A stretch of DNA of 52,835 nt from Paraburkholderia phosphatilytica (GTDB lineage: Bacteria > Pseudomonadota > Gammaproteobacteria > Burkholderiales > Burkholderiaceae). The stretch is taken from contig NZ_QQOA01000048.1 in the NCBI RefSeq assembly GCF_003443895.1, positions 1 through 52,835 on the forward strand. The letters are read 5' to 3'. Shown here in pieces: positions 41,428 to 50,445 of the stretch. Position 1 is the first letter of the stretch; every line of letters begins with the position of its first letter. The position numbers and the translations under genes are program-made. The notes beneath the pieces are model-generated. The model worked only from the letters and a program-made list of their open reading frames with translations. It had not been told where the DNA came from and made no database searches.

Positions 41428-42447
41428 ATGATCAATGCTCGCGAAATGCGTACCCTGCCGCGCAGTGGAGTAGAACTGACGGCCCTGGGTCTCGGATGTT
41501 CTCAGCTCGGCGGCCTGTACCGTCCGATCTCGTCGGCCGATTCAGAGGCGCTCGTCGATGCTGCGTGGTCGGCTGGCCTGCGCTACCTCGATACGGCGCC
41601 ATACTACGGATACACGCTTTCCGAACGCCGCGTTGGACAGTCGCTCGTGGCGCATGACAGAGACGCTTTCGTACTGAGCACGAAGGTGGGCCGACTGATG
41701 CGTCCCGATGCCGGCGTGCAGCCCGGAGACGATGGGTGGGCCGAGCCGTTGCCCTTTCAGCCGGTCTTCGATTACAGCTACGCCGGCATCATGCGCTCTT
41801 ACGAAGATAGTCTGCAGCGGCTCGGGGTGGCTCGCATCGACATCCTGTACGTGCATGACATCGGGGCCATGACCCATGGTGAGAATCACCGGCACTACTG
41901 GGCTCAACTGACCGAAGGCGGTGGTTTTCGGGCATTGACACAGTTGCGCGAGAGCGGCGCGATCCGTGCGATCGGCCTCGGTGTCAACGAGTGGGAAATC
42001 GTCGTTGATGCGATGAACGAGGCGCCCCTGGATGTCGTCCTCCTGGCCGGCCGGTACACGCTGCTCGAGCAGACAGCGCTCGAACCGCTGCTCGACGCTT
42101 GCGTGCGGGCCCGCACGGCTATCGTTGTGGGCGGTGTGTTCAATTCCGGCGTGCTGGCCGGCAATGGCAAATTCAACTATGGCGATGCGCCTCCCGAAGT
42201 CGTAAAGAAGGTGCAGCGCTTAACCGAAGCGTGTGGGCGTTTCGATGTCCCCCTGCCGGCGGCTGCAATGCAATTCCCTTTTGCTCACCCGGCTGTCGTT
42301 TCGTGCGTCGTGGGCGCGCGCAGCGTTGCGCAATTGCAGCAGAACATCGCATGGTTCGAGCGTCCGATACCGCAGCAGTACTGGCAGGCCTTGAGCGACG
42401 AAGGACTGATTGCCGCCAATGCGCCTGTTCCCAAGGGCCACGCGTGA
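41428..42447 (+). CDS. Aldo/keto reductase, L-fucose/D-threo-aldose 1-dehydrogenase type
   Basis: NAD(P)-dependent enzyme of 339 residues. The AKR catalytic tetrad is readable as D55 and Y60 (LDTAPYYG), K86 (STKVG) and H143 (YVHDIG). The YRPISSADSE..LVDAAW region and DVVLLAGRYTLLEQ are typical of the L-fucose/L-galactose/D-arabinose 1-dehydrogenase branch, which oxidises the sugar to its lactone. It lies directly after the ABC genes, so it probably performs the first step on the imported sugar. Confidence 0.88.
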   Translation: MINAREMRTLPRSGVELTALGLGCSQLGGLYRPISSADSEALVDAAWSAGLRYLDTAPYYGYTLSERRVGQSLVAHDRDAFVLSTKVGRLMRPDAGVQPGDDGWAEPLPFQPVFDYSYAGIMRSYEDSLQRLGVARIDILYVHDIGAMTHGENHRHYWAQLTEGGGFRALTQLRESGAIRAIGLGVNEWEIVVDAMNEAPLDVVLLAGRYTLLEQTALEPLLDACVRARTAIVVGGVFNSGVLAGNGKFNYGDAPPEVVKKVQRLTEACGRFDVPLPAAAMQFPFAHPAVVSCVVGARSVAQLQQNIAWFERPIPQQYWQALSDEGLIAANAPVPKGHA

Positions 42448-42555
42448 CGCATGCATATCGGGATTGCTCGCAACTCGCGAGACGAGCGGTAAGCGCCGCG
42501 GGCGCCGATTTGCCATCAGCTTTGCCACGCATGATTTGATCACAAGGAACTCCCT

Positions 42556-43566
42556 ATGCTTAGCGTCATTTGCGAATCACCCGGCGTGCTACGCGCGGAG
42601 CAGACCGACACACCGGCGCGAGCCGCCGGTGAGGTATTGCTACGCGTGTCCCGCGTTGGAATCTGCGGTACCGATCTGCACATCTTTACGGGCAACCAGC
42701 CTTATCTGAAGTACCCGCGCGTGATGGGGCACGAGTTTTCCGGGGTGGTCGTCGAGGCCGACCAGGACTCGGGATTCGCTCCCGGCGATGGCGTCTACGT
42801 CATGCCGTACCTGTCGTGCGGAAGTTGCGTCGCGTGCAGGCAAGGCAAGACGAACTGTTGTGTCGACGTCAAGGTGTTGGGCGTGCATCGTGACGGCGCG
42901 CTCACCGAGTACCTCAGCGTACCGGCGCAGTTCGTGCACAAGGCCGAAGGCGTCACGCTCGACCAGGCCGCGATGCTCGAATTTCTGGCCATCGGCGCGC
43001 ATGCGGTGCGACGGGCGAACGTCTTGGCCGATCAACGCGTGCTGGTGGTCGGGGCTGGCCCGATCGGCATGGCCGCGATGATCTTCGCGAAGCTGCGGGG
43101 CGCGAATGTGACATGTCTCGATACGCGTTCCGATCGTCTGGCGTTCTGCAAATCTGAACTGGAGGTAGACGCTGCTGTCGCTGTCGGCCCTTCTGACAGC
43201 GAACAGCTTGCGTCGCTCACGAACAACGAGTTTTTCGATGTCGTCTTCGACGCGACAGGCAACATCGATGCGATGAACCGCGGATTCGGATTCGTGGCGC
43301 ACGGCGGCACCTATACGCTGATCTCCATCGTGCCGGGGCAGGTGACGTTTTCGGATCCGGAGTTTCATAAGCGTGAGACCACCTTGCTTGCCAGCCGCAA
43401 CGCGACCACCGCCGACTTCGAGACCGTGCTGGACGCGATGCGCGCTGGCCGCATTCCGGATCAGGCGCTGAATACGCATCGAATGCGGCTTGCCGATGTT
43501 CCCGAAGCGTTTCCTCGCCTGCTGGATCCGGGGCAGACTGTGGTGAAAGCGTTGGTGGAGTGCTGA
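42556..43566 (+). CDS. Zinc-dependent alcohol dehydrogenase, L-galactonate/sorbitol dehydrogenase type
   Basis: MDR enzyme of 336 residues. Catalytic zinc ligands are C37 (GICGTD), H59 and E60 (GHE); the structural zinc site is C88, C91, C94, C102 (CGSCVACRQGKTNCC). The Rossmann motif VVGAGPIG is at about 164-171. The short, C-terminally compact form and the neighbours resemble L-galactonate 5-dehydrogenase (LgoD/YjjN), which makes D-tagaturonate. AAGGA precedes the ATG. Assignment beyond the polyol/sugar-acid branch is inferred from the next gene. Confidence 0.88.
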   Translation: MLSVICESPGVLRAEQTDTPARAAGEVLLRVSRVGICGTDLHIFTGNQPYLKYPRVMGHEFSGVVVEADQDSGFAPGDGVYVMPYLSCGSCVACRQGKTNCCVDVKVLGVHRDGALTEYLSVPAQFVHKAEGVTLDQAAMLEFLAIGAHAVRRANVLADQRVLVVGAGPIGMAAMIFAKLRGANVTCLDTRSDRLAFCKSELEVDAAVAVGPSDSEQLASLTNNEFFDVVFDATGNIDAMNRGFGFVAHGGTYTLISIVPGQVTFSDPEFHKRETTLLASRNATTADFETVLDAMRAGRIPDQALNTHRMRLADVPEAFPRLLDPGQTVVKALVEC

Positions 43567-43598
43567 GCACATTCCATGGATCGTTCGGGACAGCTGGC

Positions 43599-44732
43599 AT
43601 GAGTCAACCCATACTTCAGTTCGGTACGAGCCGGTTCCTGCTGGCGCATGTTGCGCTATTCGTTTCTGAAGCGCTGGAGCGCGGCGACGCTATCGGCGGA
43701 ATCAGCGTCGTGCAGACGACTGCCAACCCCGCCAGTCGCGCGCGTGTGGCCGCGTTGTCGAGGCAGGACGGCTATCCGGTTCGCATCCGCGGGAGAGAGC
43801 GGGGCGTTGTCATCGATAAAGCCGTTGTCTGCCGTGCCATTCGTGACGCGTGGATCGCCGATCGGGACTGGGCGGCAGTTCGCAGCGCGGCGATCGAAGA
43901 GGTGCGGGTCATCGTGTCGAACACCGGCGACACGGGCTATCGCCTCGACGAGCGCGACTCGGCGGTTCTGCTTTCGCATGACGGTGCCGTGCCCCGCAGC
44001 TACCCCGCGAAGCTTCTCGCTTTGCTTCATTCGCGCTGGCGCGAACGCGCCTGCGACGGGGTGTCGATCTTCCCGTGCGAACTGGTGGAGAACAACGGGG
44101 ATGCGCTGCGCGGGATCGTGCTCAGCCTGGCCATGCAATGGTCATTGCCCGACGCTTTCCTCGCCTACGTTCAGGATCAATGCATCTGGGTGAATTCGCT
44201 CGTGGACCGGATCGTGTCGGAGCCGATCGATCCCGTGGGGGCAGTAGCCGAGCCATATGCACTCTGGGCGATCGAGCGACGTCCGGGAATGGAGCTGCCC
44301 TGCACGCACGAAAGCATGATTTTGACGGATGACCTGCGAAGCCACGAACGGTTGAAATTGTTCTTCCTCAACCTCGGCCACAGCTGGTTTGCAGAACAGT
44401 GGCTCACCGGGCAGCGGTCGCTGTCCGAAACGGTGCTCGATGCGATGCAGGATTCGCAGATGCGCGCTGAAGTCGAATCCGTCTGGCAAGAGGAAGTCCT
44501 GCCTGTTTTCGCGACGTTGGGCATGCGGAGTCAAGCCGAAGACTACCTGACCAGCGTTCGAGATCGGTTCAGCAATCCGTATCTCGACCACCGGATTTCG
44601 GACATCGCGCAAAACCATGCAGCGAAGATTAAAAGGCGGGTACTGCCTCTGATCGAACTCGCGGATTCGCTGTCGATGTCGAACGCTCAGCCGCGCTTGC
44701 GTGGCTTGCTTGAAAAGCAGGGGCTCTTCTAA
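43599..44732 (+). CDS. Mannitol dehydrogenase-family oxidoreductase, tagaturonate reductase (UxaB)-like
   Basis: NAD-dependent enzyme of 377 residues. It starts at the conserved ILQFGTSRFLLAHVALFV, and has SNTGDTGY, FPCELVENNGD and the catalytic K253/N258/H261 (LKLFFLNLGH) of long-chain mannitol dehydrogenases. The QFGTSRFL and ELVENNG features are closest to tagaturonate reductase, giving D-altronate. Start chosen at ATG 43599; a GTG at 43560 overlapping the previous stop is also open. It is the last gene of the operon; a lactonase and altronate dehydratase are not in the window. Confidence 0.85.
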   Translation: MSQPILQFGTSRFLLAHVALFVSEALERGDAIGGISVVQTTANPASRARVAALSRQDGYPVRIRGRERGVVIDKAVVCRAIRDAWIADRDWAAVRSAAIEEVRVIVSNTGDTGYRLDERDSAVLLSHDGAVPRSYPAKLLALLHSRWRERACDGVSIFPCELVENNGDALRGIVLSLAMQWSLPDAFLAYVQDQCIWVNSLVDRIVSEPIDPVGAVAEPYALWAIERRPGMELPCTHESMILTDDLRSHERLKLFFLNLGHSWFAEQWLTGQRSLSETVLDAMQDSQMRAEVESVWQEEVLPVFATLGMRSQAEDYLTSVRDRFSNPYLDHRISDIAQNHAAKIKRRVLPLIELADSLSMSNAQPRLRGLLEKQGLF

Positions 44733-44799
44733 CAACACATCGGAAGTTGATGGTCGAAATCCAGTGAACGCCCGATAAACGATCCTTGTTTTCGCATTC

Positions 44800-45363
44800 C
44801 TATAGCATTCGGCGCAGGACATCGTTGCGCGGATCCGCATCGAGAAATCGATGCTTCAGCGCACCGAGCACGTGCAGGACGATGAGTGCGAGCAGCGTGT
44901 AAGCCAGCGTTCGATGCAACCACTGGAATACTCTGAACCAGTTGTCGTTCTTGGGGAGTAGCTCCGGAAGCTGGATCAGGAAAAACGGTACGCCGTCGCT
45001 TTGCGTGTAGGTGCTGGACATGGAGTAACCCATCAGCGGCACCACGATTGCCAGGCCGTACAGCAGATAGTGAGCCGCTTTGGAACACTTCTTTTCCCAG
45101 GTCGCGAGCCCTGCAGGCGGAGCCGGCAGGGTCTTCATCGAGCGGATCGCCAGTTGTACGAGTACGACCAGTAGCGTGAGAATGCCGAACTGTTTGTGCG
45201 TAGGGTAGTACCAGTCGAACTTGGCGGGAACGGCGTCGTTCAGTCGGACCATGGTCCATCCCATCCACAACTGGGCGATGATCAGGACCGCCCGGACCCA
45301 GTGAAGCAGCCGCAGCTGGATGGGGTACTTGACCCCGGTGTAATCGCTGGCTTGAGTATCCAT
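44800..45363 (-). CDS. Cytochrome b561
   Basis: Di-heme membrane protein of 187 residues with four hydrophobic helices. Candidate heme-ligand histidines are H21 (LLHWVRA), H56 (THKQFG), H98 (AAHYLLYG), H150 and H164 (WLHRTLAYTLLALIVLHV). It is a bacterial CybB-type quinol-linked electron carrier. Start at ATG 45363 behind AAGG; the open frame extends 20 codons upstream without family features. It is convergent with the tagaturonate reductase-like gene and downstream of the aminotransferase gene on the same strand, with a 176-bp gap that probably holds its promoter. Confidence 0.92.
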   Translation of the reverse strand: MDTQASDYTGVKYPIQLRLLHWVRAVLIIAQLWMGWTMVRLNDAVPAKFDWYYPTHKQFGILTLLVVLVQLAIRSMKTLPAPPAGLATWEKKCSKAAHYLLYGLAIVVPLMGYSMSSTYTQSDGVPFFLIQLPELLPKNDNWFRVFQWLHRTLAYTLLALIVLHVLGALKHRFLDADPRNDVLRRML

Positions 45364-45539
45364 ATCGCCTGACCTTCCTTGAAGAATGAAACGCAATGTC
45401 GGCGGGCATTCCGACCTTGCCACTGGTGTCTGTACGAGCCTCGCGCGTCAATCTGCCCGTGAGGATGTAGCGCACGCGTGCCCGGCGGAACGTTCATGTA
45501 CCCGTCGGGCAAGCGTGGGCAATCGCACTAACGCAAATC

Positions 45540-46883
45540 TCAACAGCATTCACGCAATGCTTCGCGCAAGGTCCGCGACACCAGATCCGCTTCCTCCAGT
45601 TTCAGGGTCAGCGGCGGAGACATGACCACCTTGTTCGCGATGGCGCGCACCAGTACACCGCGTTTGCGCGCCGCATCGGCCACGCGTGCCGCGAACCCTT
45701 CGGTCGGATCGAGCGGTGTGCGACTGGCTTTGTCGGTCACGAGGTCCAGTGCCAGCATCAGGCCTTTCCCGCGCACATCGCCCACGGTCTCGAATTCGTC
45801 CCGCAGCGGCAGCAGTTGTTCGAGCAGATGCTTGCCGACGCGCGCCGCGTTGGCAGGCAGATCCTCGGCTTCGACGATGTCGAGCACCGCGAGCGATGCC
45901 GCGCAGGCGAGGGGATGTCCGCTGTACGTATAGCCATGCATCACCATGTGCGAGAATCCGCTTCCACCTTCAATGGCTTGCGCGATGCGTTTGTTGTACA
46001 TCGTGGCTCCCAGCGGAACGTACCCGGCGGAGATGCCCTTGGCGAGACACAGAATGTCCGGTGCAACCCCCCATCCGCGACTTCCCAGCATGCTGCCGGC
46101 GCGGCCGAACCCGGTGACGACCTCGTCGGCGATCAGCAGGATGCCGTGCCGGTTGCAGACTTCCCGGACGCGAGGCCAATACGCGGCTGGCGGCACGATC
46201 AAGCCGCCGGCACCTTGCACCGGTTCCGCAATGAACGCTGCGATGGTCTGCGCACCATGGAATGCAATGGCTTCCTCCAGTTGCTTGATACAGTGCGCGA
46301 CGAGCTGCTCGGGGTCCTCGCAATCCCACGGGTTGCGATAGAGCCATGGCGTATCGAGAAGAACGCAGCCCGGCAGCAGCGGACCGTGGTTATAGTGATA
46401 GACGCCATTGCCGCCGACCGACGTTCCGCCGATGTGCACGCCGTGGTAGCCATTGCGCAGCGACAGGAATCGGGTGCGCGACGGCTCGCCGGCGGCGACC
46501 CAGTATTGGCGTGCCATCTTCAACGCGGTTTCGACGGCGTCCGAACCGCCGCTGCCGAACATCACGCGCTGCATATCCTCCTGCCTGAACATTTCGCAGA
46601 GCCGATCCGCCAGATCGTAGACCCGCGGATGCGCCACACCGTCGAACGTCTGGTAGTAGGAGAGTTCATCCATTTGCGCGGCGATCGCCGCTTTCACTTC
46701 CGGCCGGTTATGGCCGACGTTGACGTTCCATAACCCGCCGACGCCATCGAGCAGGCGGTTCCCGTCGGCGTCGACAATGTGATTGCCGTCCCCGCGGACG
46801 ATGACGACGGTCGGCGTCGAATGGCCGGCGGCCGCCGAGCTCATCGGGTGCCAGAAGCGCTTTTGACGGTTTTGATAGTTCAT
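45540..46883 (-). CDS. Class III aminotransferase (omega-amino acid:pyruvate type)
   Basis: PLP enzyme of 447 residues. The PLP lysine is K282 (LAKGISAGYVPLGA), the pyridine-nitrogen aspartate is D253 (IADEVVTGFGR) and the phosphate-binding GSGGSDAVETALK is at 110-122. The sequence is of the omega-aminotransferase type acting on beta-alanine, gamma-aminobutyrate, taurine or polyamine-derived amines. It lies 33 bp downstream of an aldehyde dehydrogenase gene on the same strand, so the pair would convert an amine to an aldehyde and then to an acid. Confidence 0.93.
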   Translation of the reverse strand: MNYQNRQKRFWHPMSSAAAGHSTPTVVIVRGDGNHIVDADGNRLLDGVGGLWNVNVGHNRPEVKAAIAAQMDELSYYQTFDGVAHPRVYDLADRLCEMFRQEDMQRVMFGSGGSDAVETALKMARQYWVAAGEPSRTRFLSLRNGYHGVHIGGTSVGGNGVYHYNHGPLLPGCVLLDTPWLYRNPWDCEDPEQLVAHCIKQLEEAIAFHGAQTIAAFIAEPVQGAGGLIVPPAAYWPRVREVCNRHGILLIADEVVTGFGRAGSMLGSRGWGVAPDILCLAKGISAGYVPLGATMYNKRIAQAIEGGSGFSHMVMHGYTYSGHPLACAASLAVLDIVEAEDLPANAARVGKHLLEQLLPLRDEFETVGDVRGKGLMLALDLVTDKASRTPLDPTEGFAARVADAARKRGVLVRAIANKVVMSPPLTLKLEEADLVSRTLREALRECC

Positions 46884-46916
46884 GGTGTATCGCTCACGAA
46901 GTGTTTTTGACGAAAA

Positions 46917-48362
46917 TCAGAGTGCCGCGGTGACGACCTTTTCCTCGAGATAGGAATCCAGTGCAGCCCGCGACAGATCGCGCCCGATGCCACTGTGCTT
47001 GGTTCCTCCCCAGGGCAGACGCGCATCGAGTGGACTCCAGCAATTGATTGCGACGGCGCCCACATCCAGACGTTGCGCGACGCGGTGTGCGATAGCGATG
47101 TCTCGAGTCCAGAGCGAAGCGGACAGGCCGAACAACGTGTCGTTGGCCATGTCGACGGCTTCATCTTCGGTGTCGAAGGGAATGACCATCCCGACCGGAC
47201 CGAACACCTCTTCGCGGGCGATGCGCATGCCGGGCTGCACGCCGCCGAGGATCGTCGGCCTCATGAACCAGCCGCTGTCGGGAACCGCTTCATCGCCCGC
47301 CAGTCTGATTGCGCCTTCGGCGAGGGCGACATCGATATGCGCGCGTACCCGCGCGAGGTGGCGTTGATTGATCAGCGCGCCCATCCGGGAGGTGGTGTCC
47401 GACGGCGGTCCTACGCGGATGGCGCGCGCCGCGTCGACGAGCCGTGCTTCCACGGCTTGAGCGATGGAGCGATGGACCAGCACCCGGGAGCCGGCGGCGC
47501 ACGTCTGTCCTTGATTGACGAACATCCCCATCGCCAGAGCCGGGACGACCTGCTCGAGATCGGCGTCGGCGAACACGATCTGCGCCGCCTTGCCTCCAAG
47601 CTCGAGGGTCACGCGCTTGAAGGTGCGTGCCGCTTCGCAGGCGATCGTGCGCCCGACTTCGGTGCTGCCGGTGAAGCTGATCTTGTTCACGAGGGGGTGT
47701 GCCACCAGCGCCGGGCCGACCTCCGCACCCAGGCCATGCACGATGTTGACCACGCCGTCCGGAATGCCGGCTTCGCTGATCAACTCTCCCAGTCTCGCCA
47801 CGGCAAGCGGTGCGTCTTCCGACGGCTTGATGACGACCGTGCAGCCGGCGGCCAGCGCGGGCGCCAGTTTCCAGACGGCGATCATGAGCGGCGCGTTCCA
47901 CGGAATGATCTGGGCGGCGACGCCGACAGGCACGCGCTGGGTGTAGTTCAGCGTTGGGCGGCCCATGAATCCGTCGGTGGGGATCACGCGGCCTTCAAGC
48001 TTGTCGGCCCAGCCTGCGAAGTAGCGGAGCGTGTCGACGCTCATCGGTACGTCCATCATGCGCATCTCGACCTGGGGGCGGCCTTGTTCGTCCGCAAGCA
48101 GAGCGGTCAGCGCGTCGGTCTCGCGTTCGACGAGATCGGCAAGGCGGTGCAGCCAGCGCGCACGGGCGGCAGCGCCTGCGCTTGCCCACGGGCCGTGTCG
48201 CAGCGCGGCATGCGCCGACTTCACGGCAAGGTCGACGTCTCGGGCGTTCGAGGCCGGCACGTGGGCCAGCAACGTACCGGTTGCCGGTGCGTGCTTTTCG
48301 AAGGTGCTGCCGGACAGCGCCATGCAGCGCCGGCCGTCAATCAGGTTCTGAAGATCAATCAT
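46917..48362 (-). CDS. NAD(P)-dependent aldehyde dehydrogenase
   Basis: Aldehyde dehydrogenase of 481 residues. N156 (IIPWNAPL), E254 (VTLELGGKAA) and the nucleophile C288 (NQGQTCAAGSR) are present, with K179/E182 coenzyme contacts in IKPSED. Start taken at ATG 48362, which fits the family N-terminus; the frame extends 27 codons upstream without similarity. It is the first gene of a two-gene operon with the aminotransferase. The substrate is likely an amino-aldehyde or semialdehyde, which is an inference. Confidence 0.93.
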   Translation of the reverse strand: MIDLQNLIDGRRCMALSGSTFEKHAPATGTLLAHVPASNARDVDLAVKSAHAALRHGPWASAGAAARARWLHRLADLVERETDALTALLADEQGRPQVEMRMMDVPMSVDTLRYFAGWADKLEGRVIPTDGFMGRPTLNYTQRVPVGVAAQIIPWNAPLMIAVWKLAPALAAGCTVVIKPSEDAPLAVARLGELISEAGIPDGVVNIVHGLGAEVGPALVAHPLVNKISFTGSTEVGRTIACEAARTFKRVTLELGGKAAQIVFADADLEQVVPALAMGMFVNQGQTCAAGSRVLVHRSIAQAVEARLVDAARAIRVGPPSDTTSRMGALINQRHLARVRAHIDVALAEGAIRLAGDEAVPDSGWFMRPTILGGVQPGMRIAREEVFGPVGMVIPFDTEDEAVDMANDTLFGLSASLWTRDIAIAHRVAQRLDVGAVAINCWSPLDARLPWGGTKHSGIGRDLSRAALDSYLEEKVVTAAL

Positions 48363-49020
48363 GGTGTCTGCGTGCGTCGGGGTGAGGTTCCGGCATGGAT
48401 TGCCAGACGGCTTTGAAAGCTGGCGATTCGTGTGCGATGGCATGCGTCCAGCTCGGCTCTACTGTAGGTCCACGAGTTGTGGAGGCTTGTCCACTTTCGG
48501 CAATCGCTGCCTGGCTCGCGGGCCAGGGAATACCCTGCGGGCGTGGGGGAGGCGGGAACGCGGCGACACCGTGTTCGGAGGCCGGAGCGGTGCGCGAGTT
48601 CGCCAGAAATACTTAGATGTATTGATTATCTGGCTGACACCGATCGCCAGGCGCGCAGCGGATTTTCCCGGCCCTGGTCGTGGTCCCGGGACTGCAGCGA
48701 AAAACGCCAGGCGTGCTGTTGGCAATTTGAAAGATTCTGCGTGGAGATCTCGCGCGCCGGCGAATGCCTTGCCTTAAACGGCGCGCGGCCCAGTGTACCC
48801 GTCAGTCGACCGTAATTTTTAACAGTTCCGAATTGAGGGATTAGAGAAAGTACCTACGCGATAAGTCGGCTAGAACGTGTTGACGAATCTTTTATTCTGG
48901 GAATAATGGGCGCCATGCATCGAAGGTGCGCCGCCCATGCCGCGCTTCGTTCGATGCTGGCAGGTCACAGCCGATCGCTGATCCGGTCGCGGGAAAGTTC
49001 ATGGTTACGGGAGATCTCTC
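48363..49020. other. Long divergent intergenic region
   Basis: 658 bp without a supported gene. The left part (to about 48780) is GC-rich; open frames here lack domains and reading-frame bias. The right part is AT-richer and contains the promoter at 48880-48907. The aldehyde dehydrogenase promoter must also lie here, but I could not pick it out. Confidence 0.5.
48880..48907 (+). promoter_or_regulatory. Sigma70 promoter for the DUF1329 operon
   Basis: TTGACG (48880-48885) and AATAAT (48902-48907) are separated by 16 bp, each five of six to consensus. The DUF1329 ATG follows about 113 bp later, leaving a leader of about 105 nt. Confidence 0.6.
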
Positions 49021-50382
49021 ATGCAGTTTCATCTCAAGGCAGGTCTTGCGGTCGCATGCGCTGTTGCGATCACGGCGGCCTGGGCACAGTCGTCAGGAGA
49101 CCTGACAGTCAGCGGGGCGGAAAAAGCGGGCAGCGCGGATGGCCGAATCCCCGTGTTTAAGGGTGTGCAACAGACACCGGCAGGGTGGTCGCCGGGTAAG
49201 GTGAGAAGCGACTATTCGCCCTACAAATCCGAGAAGCCGCTCTTTTCCATCACGGCGGCTAACGTCGACCAGTACGCGCAGAATCTCACGCCCGGTCAAC
49301 TCGCGATGTTCAAGCAGATCAAGAACTATCGGATGGACGTGTATCCGACGCATCGAGACTGCGGTTACCCGGACTGGGTGCAGGAAAACACGAAGAAGAA
49401 CGCGGGTACCGCCAAACTCGATGCGAGCGGCGATCACCTGCAGAGTGCCATTATGCCTGGCTTGCCGTTTCCCGCTGCCAGGACTGGGCAGGAAGCGATG
49501 TGGAACTACCTTGCGCGCTATCGTGGCGTCGGCATCCAGTGGGGGAAGCTCAATACGATGGTGTCGCCGCGTCCCGGCAGTTCCGAATGGATTTCGGTGA
49601 CGAGTCACCAGGTGGTGTACATGCCGTGGGGCAAGAAAGGTGCGAATCCGCTGACCGCCGACGAAGGGTTGTATTCGATCTACTTCGCCTATGAGACGCC
49701 GGCCGCGCTCGCGGGACAGGCTCTCGTGCAGACCGACAATTTCGCGAACAACGACAGCCCCGCGTTCTATTACTTCCCGGGCCAGCGACGGGTGCGTCGC
49801 ATGCCGTCGTACAACTACGACGCGCCGCAGATCGGCTTCGAGAACCAGTACACGGTGGATGAGCCGTGGCTCTTCAATGGCGATATCGATCGTTTCGACT
49901 GGAAGCTCGCGGGCAAGAAGGACATCTACGTGCCGTACAACGACTTCGCGATGTACGACTTCAAGAGAAACATCGACGAGGTGTTCAAGCCGGATCAGAT
50001 CGATCCGTCCGCGCGCCGCTACGAACTGCATCGGGTCTATGTGGTGGAGGCCACGCTCAAGCCCAACATGCGGCACATCTCGCAGAAGAAGGTGTTGTAT
50101 CTCGACGAGGACACCTATCTGGCGCTTGCAGGCGAGGACTACGACGCGCAGGGCAAGCTCTGGAAAACCAAGGAAAGCTATCCGATCCCGATCTGGGAGC
50201 TGGGCGGAACCTGCGACGTGGAACCGTTCTCGCAATACAACCTGGTCACCGGTCGTTACGTGACGGATCAGAGCGTGATCGGTGACGGACAGGATGTCCA
50301 GTACTTCGAGTCGTCGGGTTCTCCACAATTCCGTTCGGATTACTACACGCCTGAAAACCTGCGTTCCGTCAGCGAACGCTAA
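49021..50382 (+). CDS. DUF1329 exported protein
   Basis: Secreted protein of 453 residues. A signal peptide with cleavage near AWA|QSSG (about residue 22) is followed by a LolA/LolB-like beta-rich domain family, DUF1329, with the recognisable SWISVTSHQ-type strand, YYFPGQRRVRRMPSYNYD and LWKTKESYPIPIWELGGTCD. The family is thought to reside in the periplasm or outer membrane and nearly always pairs with DUF1302 and an RND/MMPL transporter, as here. It is linked by context to handling of hydrophobic substrates such as terpenes, steroids or lipids; the biochemical role is not established. Confidence 0.9.
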   Translation: MQFHLKAGLAVACAVAITAAWAQSSGDLTVSGAEKAGSADGRIPVFKGVQQTPAGWSPGKVRSDYSPYKSEKPLFSITAANVDQYAQNLTPGQLAMFKQIKNYRMDVYPTHRDCGYPDWVQENTKKNAGTAKLDASGDHLQSAIMPGLPFPAARTGQEAMWNYLARYRGVGIQWGKLNTMVSPRPGSSEWISVTSHQVVYMPWGKKGANPLTADEGLYSIYFAYETPAALAGQALVQTDNFANNDSPAFYYFPGQRRVRRMPSYNYDAPQIGFENQYTVDEPWLFNGDIDRFDWKLAGKKDIYVPYNDFAMYDFKRNIDEVFKPDQIDPSARRYELHRVYVVEATLKPNMRHISQKKVLYLDEDTYLALAGEDYDAQGKLWKTKESYPIPIWELGGTCDVEPFSQYNLVTGRYVTDQSVIGDGQDVQYFESSGSPQFRSDYYTPENLRSVSER

Positions 50383-50392
50383 TACGGGCAGT

Positions 50393-50424
50393 GGGCCCGA
50401 TGAGCGGAAGCGCTCGTCTGGCCC
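50393..50424 (+). terminator. Intercistronic hairpin between DUF1329 and DUF1302
   Basis: GGGCC (50393-50397) and GATGAGCG (50399-50406) pair with CGCTCGTC (50411-50418) and GGCCC (50420-50424) around a GAAG tetraloop, with one mismatch and one G-T pair. No T-tract follows. It is more likely a message-stabilising or attenuating structure than a full terminator. Confidence 0.45.
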
Positions 50425-50445
50425 CTGGCGACCAGAGGAAGACTC

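Noticed and set aside
48361..48777. 138-codon plus-strand open frame in the long intergenic region
   Set aside because: No domain, overlaps the start of the aldehyde dehydrogenase gene, and has no gene-like composition or ribosome site.
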